Assembly (NCBI GenBank): GCA_021229015.1
Contig: CM037783.1
Coordinates: forward strand, 30,237,234 to 30,301,233
Reading direction: 5' to 3'
From: Solen grandis
Taxonomy: Eukaryota; Mollusca; Bivalvia; Adapedonta; Solenidae
DNA length: 64,000 bases
Shown here: one piece after another, positions 13,651 to 27,589 of the stretch
Numbering within the stretch: the stretch's first letter is position 1
How the letters are laid out: each line of letters starts with the position of its first letter
Made by a program: the position numbers and the translations under genes
The notes under the pieces: model-generated
The model's database searches: none
Told to the model about the DNA's origin: nothing
What the model saw: only the letters and a program-made list of their open reading frames with translations

Positions 13651-16600
13651 TACACTTATAGTCAATGAACTTATACTGTAAAACAATATGTGTTGAATTT
13701 AATTGTTTTTATTAGAAAAGCAAGGATGATGAAATCTCTTTAAGTTATGTAGAATTACAGTGTATTTATCGATAAGTACTAATGGTTCTTTATCGCTAGA
13801 AATCTGTGTTTTAGTTTCAATTTTGCATCCATTGAATCTTTGTTTAATTACATGTATACAGCTCGTATATTGGAATTGAAGAGAGGTAAGTGCTGAAAAA
13901 TGAAAACATGTCAGCTAAACAATATTTCTATTTTATGAGTTATATGTGGTATATGGGAAAAAAGTAGCAATAGACTAGGGTATGCTTTTACGAAAATAAA
14001 GCTACTGCAGTAGGAGAAGCCAAAAATAAATAAATACCAAACACATTAGGAGGCCATGTTCAGCCAGACGGATAGATTGATGATGATTGTTAATAAGGTC
14101 ATGCACGCTATTTTCTATAATCCTCTCGGGAAAACTGTTCAGGGGGGCTATTAAGGAAATCAGAACAGTAACTACACAAGCATTATTATTGAATAAAAAA
14201 AAAAGTAGAAACGATACGCCCATTGTTATAGTTGTCTGGGATTGAAGGTCATATACTAGAAACCCCGCATAGAAACCTGCATTTGAATGCGTCCGCATGG
14301 GTTCGTATTCGCATGATATTGCCCCCGCAATTTTATTTAAAATTTCTAGAACTAAAAAAGCACATCGGAGATCGTTTATTTTATTTTCAGAGTATGCCGT
14401 AGGACCTAAACATTTTTTTTTCTGTATTTGGGGGATGTTTTTGTCAAAATGAAACGGTTAAAGTGCTGCCTCACTGCAATATCACGCCGTAAACAAATGT
14501 AATGAGGCTACATCCAATACCAGTTCAGTTATACATGATCCTGACACAGGTCCAACCAGTCCTGGAACTATCCCAGACTATAAAACGAGTATGAAGAAAG
14601 GTTGATACATTTAGACTTTGATATGCTCCTACCGAAGATCAAAATTCCAAACTTCCGGCAAACGATTAAATCACTCGGCTGTCGGAACTTGTCAGATCTG
14701 TCTGAGGCTGCCTGGAAAAGGAAGTTTTTAAAGTGTCTGTTTAGTGCAGGTGACTGCTAAATAAAGGCAAATGTATAATTACATGAAGGATTTTCTGGAG
14801 GCTGATTACTGTCTGCTTTAATAAGGTTAATAGATTTTAAACAGGTTTTTTGTCGGTACGCCACCTAAGATATTGACACTTTTAATATTTTCACGAGTGC
14901 GTAAAAATGTTATGATAGTATTTCTCGGAGATGAAATTATACCATTATTCCATATCTGCTCAAAACAAATATATACATTTTTTTTAATTTATGCTAACTG
15001 CTTTCAAAAGAATGGAATTATTTTGTGTATTCAACCCTGTTCGGCCTAAAATAAGTTTTGTTTCTGTTTTAAAGATTTAATTTTGAAATATAACATGCTA
15101 CTTGACAAATTTAATGATAAAATTGTCCGATGTGATAAAAGTTTTTATTTCTGTTTTTTTCCCTATCTACAAAAGTTATTGTCATCTGCAGTGTAAATGA
15201 AGTTGCAGGTTTTCAAGTGTTGACTGCGGCACCTTAACACAATCAGGACCCTTTTGTCAAAGAAAGCTTGCAAATGATTATAAATACACTATTTTGTTAT
15301 TGATTTTAATTATTATGCCTTTGTTTGACAACAAAATCGATGTCCATAGGGTTTTTAAAAACAATCCTCAATTTCAAAAGGGCCGCCTCCATCGTGATTG
15401 TTATATACTAATTGAAAAGAAGAAAAGGGGGAAAAAACCCCCAAACCCCAAACAACTTTGGCAACAAAATTCTTTTTTGCATTTAATTAGAGATTGATAG
15501 ACAACATCATTGAGGTAGGTAAGTGTACCACTGACTTTTTACTTTGGGAAACCCCCTTTTTTCAAATTTTAAACCGGGTTTTGAAATTTTTGCCCCAGTT
15601 TTTTCAGCCTCGTAAAAGGGGGGTATCCATGTGAATATTTGTTATTTAAAGAAAACAAAGGGAGGCAAAAATTTCCCATACTTGCTTAATACATAAATAC
15701 TTTTTTAGTGAAAAAGTATTTCCTGCAGCCCTTTTAAATCACTGTCACTGTGGGTGAAAGCATTTATCTTACTGAAAAGAACATAGTATATCATTATTTT
15801 ATGTAAAAAAATTTTATTTTTTAATTTGGAATCCCTTGATATATCCCGGAATCAAAAGCCCTTTCCCCGAAAAAATTGGGTTTTGTTAGGATGCTTTGAT
15901 ATTTAAGTAACCAAAGAGAACTGTGTTGAAGTGCTTATACCATCATTTTGAAATTTATCATATGTGGATAAAGTATTAAAAAAATTTGTGACATACTTTA
16001 TAAAACCCATGGGACTGAGTCCCCAAATACCACAACAGGGACATTTGCCATAAGTATCATACCCCAGACCTTTTCATATACAACTGAAGTATATTTTTCT
16101 TAAGACATGTGGTACAAGTAAAATGTTTCCCTACCATTGAAATGTGAAACAAGTAAAATACATTTATTTGGGGAATGTGGGTTCAATGTAACATACAAAA
16201 TGTTTCATATTTTAAAACCATAAACGTATTTGGGATTTTAATTTAAAAATTTTTAAAGAAATTTGCCCTAAATTAGTATCATACATTCCCCTGAACATTT
16301 GGGATCATTCCCTAAACATGTGTCAATGATGAAAACAAGTATCAAGCCCTATGCGTATGCAAAGGGGAACATTCTACAGAAAATTTGGGCCTACATAATA
16401 AATACCTGATAACATGCGGGATAGGAAAGACACTCCCTTTTAAAAAAACGAATCATTAAATTAAAACCCAAAACAAGCGAAAACATTTAATTTTCAATTT
16501 AAAAGACCACAGTTTAAAATCACGAACGGGGAAACAAAACCCCCGACCCTTTTTTTCCAGTGGACCTCCAAAAATTAGACCAATCGGGCCCCCCGTCAAA

Positions 16601-17274
16601 AATTCCCTAAAGTAACATCTTAGTCAAACCATCTTCAAAAATTTATATTTTTAAAAAAGCACATCATAGGTACAAAAATTCCCCCCTAACATCATTCCAA
16701 AACTTAAAAATAAACAGTTTTTTTCTAGGACTTTTATTACACGTAAATGTCCTTGTTGAATCAATAGTCCCTCAGGGAAAAGGGACGGAAAAGCCATCAC
16801 TGCAGACAACTATCAAAATCGAATTAAGAAGAAATCAACACCAAATGTTATTTAAACTCCATTTGTTCTATCGACCCTCTTTTTCTCAGCCAGAAGAATG
16901 AAATGTTTTCTTTACCTCCCGCCGTAATTCAATTCTCGCGAGATATCGAGGGTGGTTAGATTTTGCCCCTTTTGAAATGGGCTTTTAAACCCCAGGGAAA
17001 GACCCGAAAACATCTCAGAAAAAAAAAGAAAACTTTTGACGCAAGCGCGGGAAAAATCGGGCCGAATGACTATTGTCTTGACGTGATTCTCCGTCTTGCA
17101 AAATGATTTAATATTCGATGCTCTAAATGGTACCGCTAATACAATGGGGAAACCCTATGTAAAAAGACTGCATTTTGAGAGGGGAGATTTAAAAAAAAAG
17201 ACCTTCGTACCTTGGGTTTTTTACGGTGGTGAAGGTGAAATTTGCATAAAATTTTTAAAAACACAAAACGAAGG

Positions 17275-17730
17275 GGGGGGGGCCCCGTGGGCCCGGGGGT
17301 TAAGTCGTGGTACAAGCCTCAGCCCCAAACCCTGTGGGTTCGAATCCCCCGGGGGGGGGCTTCGGGTTTTTTATGTGGGGGTAACCTTCCCCTGGCTTGC
17401 GGTAGGTTGGTGGTTTTTTTCTCAGGTACCTCTGGGAGGGGGCCCCTTTCCCCCCCATAATTAACTACGTCCCCTAATTTTTTTGAAATTTTATGCAGCG
17501 ACGGTAAACCCCAATACAACAACAAAAAATAAATCGAAAATTTATTTTTAGAAAGTAAATAAAGTTTAAAAAAAATTGGGTACCTGTTTTTTCAACCTTT
17601 TCCTTGGGGGCCCGGGGGTTCTACCCCGGTTTCCCCTGATACTCGGGGGCTTCCCCCCCCCACCTGTAAAATTTGCAGGACGTCGCATATGATTAAATAC
17701 TATCGCAGCCCGGTAAAGCCAATAAACAAA
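17275..17730 (+). mobile_element. Two adjacent SINE copies in the noisy left arm
   Basis: Mirrors of the SINEs at 41399-41653 (full length) and 41183-41316 (5'-truncated). Long G and C runs show consensus error. The B-box-like GGTTCGAATCCC is still readable near 17338. Confidence 0.7.
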
Positions 17731-18807
17731 AAAAAAACAACCTTTTTTCCCAAAATCAAAAGTTTTGTTAAATGTTACAGAAAACGTGTACCGGGAAAAT
17801 ATGAAAACGGAAAACGGTAATTTTTTGATTTTTTGTAAGAAAAATAAAACACTCCGCAAAAAAAAACAAAAACGATAAAAAAAAAAAATTATCGGAAAAC
17901 TTAAATTTCACCCGTCATAATCATTACCATAGACATTTTCATGAAAATTGAGTGATATGCTCGATCCAAAATAATTTTTTTTCATTTTAAAATTTCATCA
18001 TGTGAATACAGGCACGGAGAAAAGCAAAAACGCTGTTCACCCCATTAAAAACCGTATCAGGAACCGTGCCGGCCCGGAACTATTCGAACCTACATCCTTT
18101 GGATTAGTGATGTACACTTCTTCATACGCAATAACGTTATAGATCTAATGTTTGTTCACATCAAATTTCGCATAAAAGTCATATTCTTTAGGACATATAC
18201 ACGTGCTTAAGTATTCTAGAGACTATGAAATTCTTCAAATAGAAGCACATTTCATTAAATCAATTCTCGCGGATTGGTTACTAAATGTTTAGATATACAT
18301 GTATATATAAGAAAAGCAAAAACCAACACTTAACACACCACAAAATACACTCCCATAAAAAAACAAAAAAAACACCTCTCCAAACAGCAATGACAACAAA
18401 ACAATAACAAAGACAACAGCGCCAAAATCAGAACACAAAAACAAAAAGAACACATACAACAAAATTCTATTACTACATGTATATTACATTTTATAAACCC
18501 CCACTATCCTCTCTCTCTCTCTTTTCTCTCTCTCTCTCAGAGAATTATCTGATTGGGCTTTTTATTTCGCAGGTTTCAATTTGTATGACCGTTGATTTCC
18601 TTTCTGGAATGTTTGTGCTTTTATATACGTTTTATGCTATAATGTCGTGCTGATATTAAAGTGCGAGGTAATTATAATTAAAGGAATATGGAAAACAATA
18701 ATGTTGCTGTTTATAATGTTTTTTCGTACCATATGGCAGATGAAATGCCTTGTATTTGTAAAAATTTAACATTTATACCAAGTCAACATTGATTCATACT
18801 TTCAGTG

Positions 18808-19065
18808 GGGCCTCGTGGCCGAGAGGGCAAAGTCGCTGATTAACACTCTTCATCCCCTCACCGCGTGGGTTCGAATCCCGGCAGGGTTATTCGGATTTTC
18901 ATGTGGGAAGCCTTCCAGCTGGCTTGCGGTTAGGTCGGTGGTTCTACCCGGATGCCTCCGTGGATTCTGGGTCTTCCTCCACCTGTATTAGCTGGACGTC
19001 GCAATATGACTGAAATACTGTCGAAGCGACGGTAAACTCAAATAGTCAAGTCAAGTGTCAAGTCT
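18808..19065 (+). mobile_element. tRNA-headed SINE, GACTT-tail family (left copy)
   Basis: Mirror of 39883-40145, with a head GGGGCCTCGTGGCCGAGAGG, a B box GGTTCGAATCCC and an AAGTC-repeat tail. Confidence 0.8.
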
Positions 19066-20783
19066 CAAGTCATGACTTTTCAGTAAGTTCTTTGTGCTCT
19101 GACCGATATGTTTTCAGTAGCTTATTATGTTTACCTGATGGTCAAAACTCTTATTAATTTGGGTTTGCTAAAATTTTTACATCGTTAAGTTTTCATTATC
19201 TTCGTCGAAGATCTTATCTCATGGTTTCTCAATGGCAGTTATCAAATATGCCAACATCAACTGAGATAAAAGTCTCGAAGAATTCGGTTTCGATATTAAA
19301 GTAGTTTCACCTCCTCATTAAATATCATTTTATGAAAACAATAATTATGATAACATGCTCAATCTATTATTATAAGTACTTAGTTTTTTTTCTTAATGCC
19401 GAATGAAATACGCAATACGCAAACATAAAGTTCGACTCCCGGTCTAGTCACTTGCACTTTGCATGTTAAGAAACCTTCCAGCTAACATTCGATAAGTGTG
19501 GCCTCAGTGCACTCAGGGCCTTGCCCCTTACTGTAATTATCTGGACATCACACTACTGTGAAACCATTTATTTTAGATGGCACCAATTTTCGTCGAATTG
19601 ATGGAGAGTTTTATCACGAATATTAATACCCACGAAAACATTCCTTTATGTTTCTATAACATCAATCCACTAATAAAAATACCCACGAAATTCCTTTAAA
19701 TACATAATCAACAAAAAATTAATAATATTTTTAAAAACATTGATTTTACAGAAATGTACTGTAAAAATCAACATAAATGTGTTTTATTTTGGGAAATAGT
19801 TTCATAAAAAATTGATTTTATTTTAGAGGAGAGGAAGTTCGAGCAGTGACTTTCCCCTTTTTCCAAATTGTTTCGGGAAAACCTGAGAAAGGTGCTAAAT
19901 ATATTTTGAAATGGATAACTTATAGAAGTTTCTACCAACACACAAGGGTTTTCCCAGGCTCTCTCTTTTTTTCTCTCCTCTCTGATATTGAGAGTTGTGG
20001 AGTGTTTTCCAATTTTTTTCCAAATATAAAATCCTTTTTGTGGTGAAAAAAATGGGGTGTTTAAAAACCCCCAATTTTTTGCAGATTTACAATATCAACC
20101 CCTTAAAAAAGCGAAACAATTAAATTTCACAAAAAACCCATATAACGGCTCGTAGTTTTGGTCAGTCACGCCCGGTTTATACTTCCCTCCGTAATATGCT
20201 CAAAGCACTGAGAGCACGTTGAAGCAAAATTTTTAAAATGTGTGAATTACAAAGTCAGCCCCTTTAATTTTTTTTTTTGTGGTATGCATGTAAAAAACAA
20301 CAAAAAAAAAAAAAAAAAAAACCCCAAACGGGGAAGTTAAATTTTTTTTTAAAACAGCGGGAAAAGACGGTTATTTTTTTTATTGGTCTCTTCAAATCAA
20401 AAAAAAAATGGTTTAAGGGAAAAATTTGTTTCTTGTAGATCCTATTACTTTAATACTCAGACTACAGATAAATTTTTAAGGTAAATGATTTTTCCCCCCC
20501 TTAAATTTTTTGAAATCTGAAACGAAAACAAATTTTTTTTTTCACCCATAAAAAAACTAAAAGCACTTATTTTAAAAGGCATCCCCTCTTACCTGGAAAA
20601 ACCCATAAAAAAGATCAGCTTGTCTGTACCTTGTAGCTTTGTAAAAAACCTTTTAAAAGTTCTATATAAAGAGCTAATCAACACTCCTTTGGTTTTTAAA
20701 ACTGGATGACAATATTTAAGAAAACTGCAAAAAAAAATGTTAAAAACGGTAAAAACATTTCTAATGTCTTCAGCTATGTTTTG

Positions 20784-22931
20784 TTAGTCTATTTTCTTAG
20801 GGGGAAAAAGGGGAACTTGAACTTCACCCTTTTGGCTTGTACTGCTGTTGCTAGACTTCTCCCCTTTTCTTAGCACACCAGAGCTTTATCCCTTTAAACT
20901 GGTAATTTTGGACAGTCTTTTCTGACTTTTTGAATCTGAATTAAGACATAAAGGTTCTCAGTTTTCAGTGAATCCTTACTTGTTTTTTCCTGTTCTGTGT
21001 ACAAAAGCTTTTTCACAAGCAAACCTAGACACAAAATGCAAAATGAAATCTTCATAGCTTTGTAAATTTGGGAAAATGCATCTCCTGAAGACAGAGTATT
21101 TTTTAAAGTTCCTGGGTTTTTCTTACTGTAGGGCCCCGGTCTTTCCCTTTATTTTGGGCCATTCTGGATAAAATGCTCCTTCTTTAACAGTTCTTAAAGT
21201 TTTTCTCTCCCCTGTTACACCTTCCGGTGTACCCTTTTTTGCCCTTTACAGATTTTTTCTCCATACAACATTTTCCCAATACATTTAGGCTCATCACTTT
21301 CAGTTTGTGGCAATTACTACACTGGTTCAAAAAAACACTAAGATGCTTTGAATATGTCACTGTCCTTGTTGGAAATTGTTCTTTATGTTTTTTTTAAAGG
21401 CTGGTTTTTTTTACTTCTTTCTTAAAGAAAGACCAGTTTCACTGCAGTCAAAACCCATTAACTTTCACCTTTGATAGCGTATTTGAACCCTCTTTGTTCG
21501 GTTTCAATGGGAAACCCCATTCCTTTCAGTGCATCCCCATCATTTACTCTATGAAATCAAGTTCCCCCTTGCAGCTTTCCCAAAAAAGGGTTTATCTCAT
21601 GAAAGTATATCTCTTTCTGAAAAACTTTGTCAGAAAACCCCCAATACCCCATGCATCAACATAATTTTACAGCATAATGTTTTAAAATTTTTGGTAATAC
21701 TTTAGGAGACCCCTAGCGGGTGCATTCTTCTCTGCGGGAAAGTAGGCAAATGGGCTATGACAGAAAGTAAATTTCATATCTGCCCTCAACAGCACTTTTC
21801 AGACCAGCCATCTAAAAACTATGTGGGTTCTTTAAAGGTTAGCTTGGTTCCCTGAACATGTCCGGAATTTTCTTCAGTTTATTTTGCGATTACTAGATCC
21901 TTATGAAATGATAGGTGATTGAAAAATTTTTTTAAACTTTACCAAAGTTCTTCCCTTTTTTATTGAACGTACAGCTAGATTAAAAATCTGTGTGCATGCA
22001 AAGTGATGCAAAGGAAAAGGGGAAAAGTTTTGATTTCATCTGAACACCAACCCCCGTTTTTTTACCTGTCATGGTTGGCTCCTTTAGTTGCTGGGAAAAA
22101 AGATTTTAGAGCATTTAACCCCAAACTTTGATAAACAATATACAAAATTCATTTACAATATGTGTGCCTTCCCATCTTCAAAAACCCAATTTTTCAGAAA
22201 TTTTGTCACTGCTTTACCACTTTAAATACCCGACCAAATTTACAAAAAGCTTTTGGTTGTTAAATCATATTATCAAACCTGCAGCATAAAAATCAGATTT
22301 TAAACACTTCTGAACCAATTCTTTAGAAAAAATTCCTTTTCAAGACGAAATTTTGTGATATATTCCAGCTTAAATTTGATAACAATGTTAGCACCCTTAA
22401 GATTTTCAATGAAACAGATTTTTGATTGAATGAAGGAACTCTGAACTGGCGCATAAAAAACAGTTTCGAAAAGTTTTTATCACTTAAAATACTGAAAATG
22501 TAGAATCGAATAGTCCAAATCAAAAACGACTTAGACATCCTGACTTTTTGCTTTGAGTCTCCGTTTCTGGTGTTCAAGTGATTTCGTGACGTTTGATACT
22601 TTTTCTTTGGAAAATTTTTGACCCCTCACTGCCCAAATGCGTATGTTTGGGGCCCCCAAATTTTAAAATTTCAATCGCCCATCTCTCCCCCAACCCCAAC
22701 TTTTAACCTGGATGCTTTCCGACCATATCTTACTGTTTTATCGGAACGGAAACACCGGCATGTTTCTTGGAAGCATTTTTGGTTAATTTTCAATGTCAGT
22801 ATAATTTTTTTCCAATAATGCTTTGGGAATAGATTTGATTTGATTTTTTTTCATTTTTGAAAATTTAGGCATAGGATTATCTGCAATTTTTTAATTTTCT
22901 CTTCAATCGCCCGGTTTGCTTTTACCGCCAT
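20784..22931 (-). pseudogene. Left-arm copy of the hAT transposase gene (frameshifted)
   Basis: Start and stop positions mirror the 752-aa ORF at 35890-38148, but the frame is broken into short pieces by many small indels, mostly in homopolymers. This lies in a noisy stretch, so the breaks are probably consensus errors. Whether this allele is really dead cannot be told from this sequence. Confidence 0.75.
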
Positions 22932-25744
22932 TTTAGCGTCTGCAGTACGCATGGTCCCCGAATACCGATAACGTTGATTTTTTAAAATGGGCCGTAAAAA
23001 CGGGAACCAACATATGGTTCCAAAAACTATGAAGAACCTTAACTTTATAGAAATTAATATATCCGGAACCAACTTTTAAAAGGGGTATTTCGTTTGTTTT
23101 TTTTGAAACCTGATTTATAAATTGTTTTGGGAATAGATTACGGATATACGCGTAAAGTTTAGAATAATTGCTGTCGGACTTTAAATGCGTTATTTCACAC
23201 CTCCAATTTTGTTTTTAATGCGTTTTTGGACTGAATATCAGGGTCCTGTTGTCTATGTTTTAAAATTTAAAAAGGGTTTCAGAAACGCAAAATAATGAAA
23301 GCATAAAAACTAGAATTAAAAAATTCTAAATATATAACCCAAGAATATAAAATAAAAGTATTACCAAGAAAAGAAAAAAAAAAAGAAAAAAAAAAAAAAA
23401 AACCAAAAGGGTCTCAGCTGGACTAGAACTCACGGCCCCGCAAGAACGACGCTTTACAATTGAGCTAATTCCGCAGCCGTAAATTTGTGATGCAAATAAA
23501 ATTATTCAAAAGTAATTTAATGAATGAAGCCACGGATGAACACTGAATTATAAATTGCTTCTTTTACAGTTTTATTTCCCACAGAAATTGTGATTATACC
23601 CAAATGCTTTCAAAATCCTTCAATATATCTTATCTTTATCAATGTTGACTATACAACCAGTGGTACTATTTTTCAAAAGCGAATGTATGGATAAGTGCGG
23701 TAATGTTATTGTAATAGAAAATCCCCTGTCTGACTTTAGAAGCTTTCGCTTCTAAAAAAGTAAAATAAAAGTACATACCACTTTGAAGAAAAAAAAAAAG
23801 GTTTCGTCAGGATTGCAAGCAATCAGTCCTGAGTAACCAACCGGTGAAAATCCTACAAGATGGAAGCAATAAATCAATTGGAATGGGGTTTGGATTCCCC
23901 AACTAATGAATATGAACTGCATAGTAATGGTTCTTTGCACTGCACTTCTCTTCCAAAAAGGTTTGTCTTTTATGAAGTTCATACGTCATATAGTCTTGGA
24001 GTTATGAAACCCCGGGCAAAAAATTTAGGGATGAAATCACGGAGTCCCCTCTATGGCTGATGCACACGACACGTCCTTGGATTATGAGGAACACTTCTGT
24101 AAAGTTTAATTGAAATCCATCCATAGATGTCTAATTAAGAACTGACATGAAATGCAGTCTATGATCCCCAAAGACAATTTCTAAACAACTCCCGTGACCT
24201 TGACGTTTCATGGACACAGATAGGTGATGTGCATTACACACCCTTGTGTTATAAGGAAACCTCTGTAACGCTTTGGAGCGAACACGACAGCTACTACCGC
24301 AACGACATCTACTATTACTGTGATTACCACGGTAATAATTACATTTTTACTATAACTACTTTCTCTAATATTATTTATAAAAAAGAAAATTTAGATATAA
24401 ATTGTTTTAAGGGCGTATGCAATCGTGAATCATCGCAATTTTTCGGAAATGTAAAGTGTAAGATATGTAACTCCAACTTTCGGATATGAGCTGTTACAAA
24501 GCCAGCACAACTACGTTTAAAGGATTGTATCGCCAGTAAAGTACGTCTAGTTGTATCATTCACATTTCTTTTCAATTAGTTTTTTAATATGAATTAATTA
24601 CGGTAAGTATTTTTTACAGACTTCAAACATTGTTTTCTTGTTTAGCATTTCGCAGTTACCATAGAAACAGGTCAGTAGTATGTGTGTCTTCTATTTATAG
24701 ATTTTTTTTTAAAGAGATGTATATTTTTAACTTTTTATCAATAAAGGTTATATGGATTTTAAAAACGCAGCATGAAAACAGCACGGTGACCTTTCATTTT
24801 TTCATTTTCGTATTTTGGCGCAAAAGAAATTTTAAATTTTGAAAAATTTTAAAATATTTAAAATAACAACATTCGCCCCGAACATTGTGATTATTATAAA
24901 GCTCAGTATTCCTGAATCGTCAGTAAGCAGGAAATCAATCACCAATGTCAGTAATGACTCTAGAGAAATTCTCAAATACGATCTTCATGTCGAAAACCAA
25001 TATAAATCATGATACATATGGCATTAAGCCCCTTGTACACTACAGCCCCGAAGAATTGCGGAAGGGTTGCCGATAAAAATAAGCTAGTTTCAGGAACCAT
25101 TCCCATGTTTTTTGGACCTAAACTTTTTCATCATCATCAGAAAAAAAGTCCCTTCCCCCTTTTTGATTAAAATGAGTAGCGGCCTGTTTGTAGATCAGTT
25201 TTCTCATCAGTAAACCTAATTTTTAATGAATATTTTAAACCTATATATTTCTCAAGTACAGCCACAAAGTACTGGTCCAGCCAATGAACCTGTAAGTTGT
25301 AAGAACTTGATTCCAAGTTGGAGTAGAACTTTAAAAATTTTTAAACTAAAAACCCTTTTAATCTGTTTATCTAGTTTCTGTATATTGTGTAGATTACATA
25401 TACAGCAAAAAAAAAAAAAAAAAAAAAATTCTTTTAACCTTAGATGAGTGATTGCCAGATAACTTTTAAAAGCATTAATTGCTTGAATTTTTATTTTTCT
25501 TTTTGGAAAAATTTTTAAAGTATTGATCTTGAAGTATATAAGAGTATATAAGTTCATCTCTTCCCCCCTCTCTCTCTCTGAATAATGACACAATATATTT
25601 TTAGTTTTTTATTGATTTTCTAAGATTACATCTATGATACCCCAAATAATTTCAACATTCAGCAACGTCTGACTTTGAAATGACAGCATACACCTTTGTC
25701 TGTTTCTACAATCCGAGAAGTAATTGATCTTAGTAAAAAAAATT

Positions 25745-25844
25745 NNNNNNNNNNNNNNNNNNNNNNNNNNNNNNNNNNNNNNNNNNNNNNNNNNNNNNNN
25801 NNNNNNNNNNNNNNNNNNNNNNNNNNNNNNNNNNNNNNNNNNNN
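25745..25844. other. Assembly gap (100 N)
   Basis: A second 100-N scaffold gap. It separates the inverted left-arm contig from the main contig. Confidence 0.98.
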
Positions 25845-26393
25845 TCGAATCTTGGATTCGCCATGAAACTTTTGCCTTTTCGAATTTGGAAAAACGGACA
25901 CCGGGATGCACAACTAGAGCCTAACATACACATTCTGTGAAATTTTGATGAAAATCGGTTCACAAACAATGGCTGTAGACCGCGTACAAACTTTTGTAGC
26001 ATATTTCAAATGTGACGTCATATGACGTCATAGGCATATGAAAATCATAGAAATCAAAATTTCCTCACGTGACTAAAAAGTCATAAAAATTTCATCGTCC
26101 TGGGAGTATTGCAACATAGAAAAATAAGCGTTTAGTTAGGAAGAAAAAAAGAATAATAAGAAGAAGCAGAAGAAGAAGAAGAATAAACATAACAAACCCA
26201 ATAGGACTTTCTGCCGAAAGGGCAGAAAGTCCTAATAATAAACATAACAAACCCAATAGGACTTTCTGCTTTAGGCAGAAAGTCCTAATAAACATAACAA
26301 ACCCAATAGGACTTTCTGCTTTAGGCAGAAAGTCCTAATAAAAAAACAGTACAAACCCAATAGGACTTTCTGCCGAAAGGGCAGAAAGTCCTA
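25845..26393. repeat. Dispersed repeat ending in a four-unit hairpin array
   Basis: The block contains a twin CRE-like palindrome (26013-26030), a GAA/GAAG-rich tract (26140-26183) and four copies of a hairpin at about 26202-26234, 26257-26287, 26307-26337 and 26361-26393. Each stem reads TAGGACTTTCTGC and its complement. Outer hairpins have a GAAAG-type loop and inner ones TTTA. Spacers share AACAAACCCAA. The last hairpin abuts the long-TIR element. Confidence 0.75.
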
Positions 26394-26733
26394 ATAAAGT
26401 GTGCTCTGTAAACGTTGATGATTATTATTAAAGGTAATCATATTAATAAATTTATGTTATTTAAATTAATAACATTTATCTTGAATATTTTCGGAATTAA
26501 ATAAAAGTTAACACTGCGTCCAGAGGAAGAATGAAAGGTACACCACAGGTGTTCAAATGATAATCTTCAATACGCTTGTCAATGTTTCCCTGGACCTTTA
26601 AGAATACGATTGAATATATATCGGGGGGGGGGGGTATGACGCTCATTTCCGAAATTGAGAATGTGTCCTCTTGTTGTGTATATTAATATTCTTCATAATA
26701 TCAATATATTATGTTACACGTCGTCCGCTTTTT

Positions 26734-27039
26734 CGTTTTATGTTACATATCGTCCGTGTGTTCATTATGTAATACATATCCTCCGCTTTTTTTCCCTTAT
26801 TGATTATAGTGTACGCGCGTTGCGTCATTTGATTATATCTTTCCTCTTCATAATATTAATATACCATCAAAATATTGTCAAAATACAGCGTCGGGGTTTT
26901 CCTAATATGTTACATATCGTCCGGGTTTTCCATATATGTTACATATCGTCCAGGTTTTCCTTACATGTTACATATCGTCCATGTTGTCTTTATACGTATG
27001 TTACATATCGTTCGCGTTGTATCTCTATGACTATGGTGT
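26734..27039 (+). repeat. 306-bp direct repeat, copy 1
   Basis: By eye identical to 28717-29022. It contains five copies of ATGTTACATATCGTCC-like units, about 27-32 bp apart in its second half. The ORF across it is repeat-derived. Confidence 0.85.
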
Positions 27040-27589
27040 ACGCGTTTACAGTCTATGCATTTCTATTTATATATATCTTTATTTCCGCCATAATATTGAC
27101 GAGTACAAAACATAAATTACATACATATGACATAAATCAGCAATTTACATAATGTTTCACAAACATACATGACATTACAGATCGATGACAACACACAATT
27201 TGAAAAAGAAAAAAAAAAAAATAAGGTTTCATTTCGATTTATATCTATACCTCTGTCTATATGAAATATAGAGATACTCGATAAGTCATATATGATTTAT
27301 GTTAAGACAAAATGATTATTTTATTATTATTATTTACCCACAACAGTGTCTCCATCGAAACGAAATATGGAGAGACCGAAAAGGTCAAATTAAGGGAAAG
27401 AATACAATAGTATATAGTAATATAGAGTATCTGAAATGTACTTAAATCATGAATAAATGTTAATCAGGACAACCTAGAAAAAGATTATAAACTAACTTGA
27501 TCAATTTTATACGCACCATCGTTATGACAATCACAGATATATATTCACTTAAATTACATACTACATATATATGCAATAATAAAGTGAAA

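Noticed and set aside
17096..17859. ORFs of 72-122 aa with Gly/Pro-rich runs in the left arm
   Set aside because: They come from G and C homopolymer errors in noisy copies of two SINEs; the clean right arm has no such frames.
26202..26393. CRISPR-like array
   Set aside because: Spacers are near-identical rather than unique, repeats are hairpins of a dispersed eukaryotic repeat, and no cas genes exist in this animal-like sequence.
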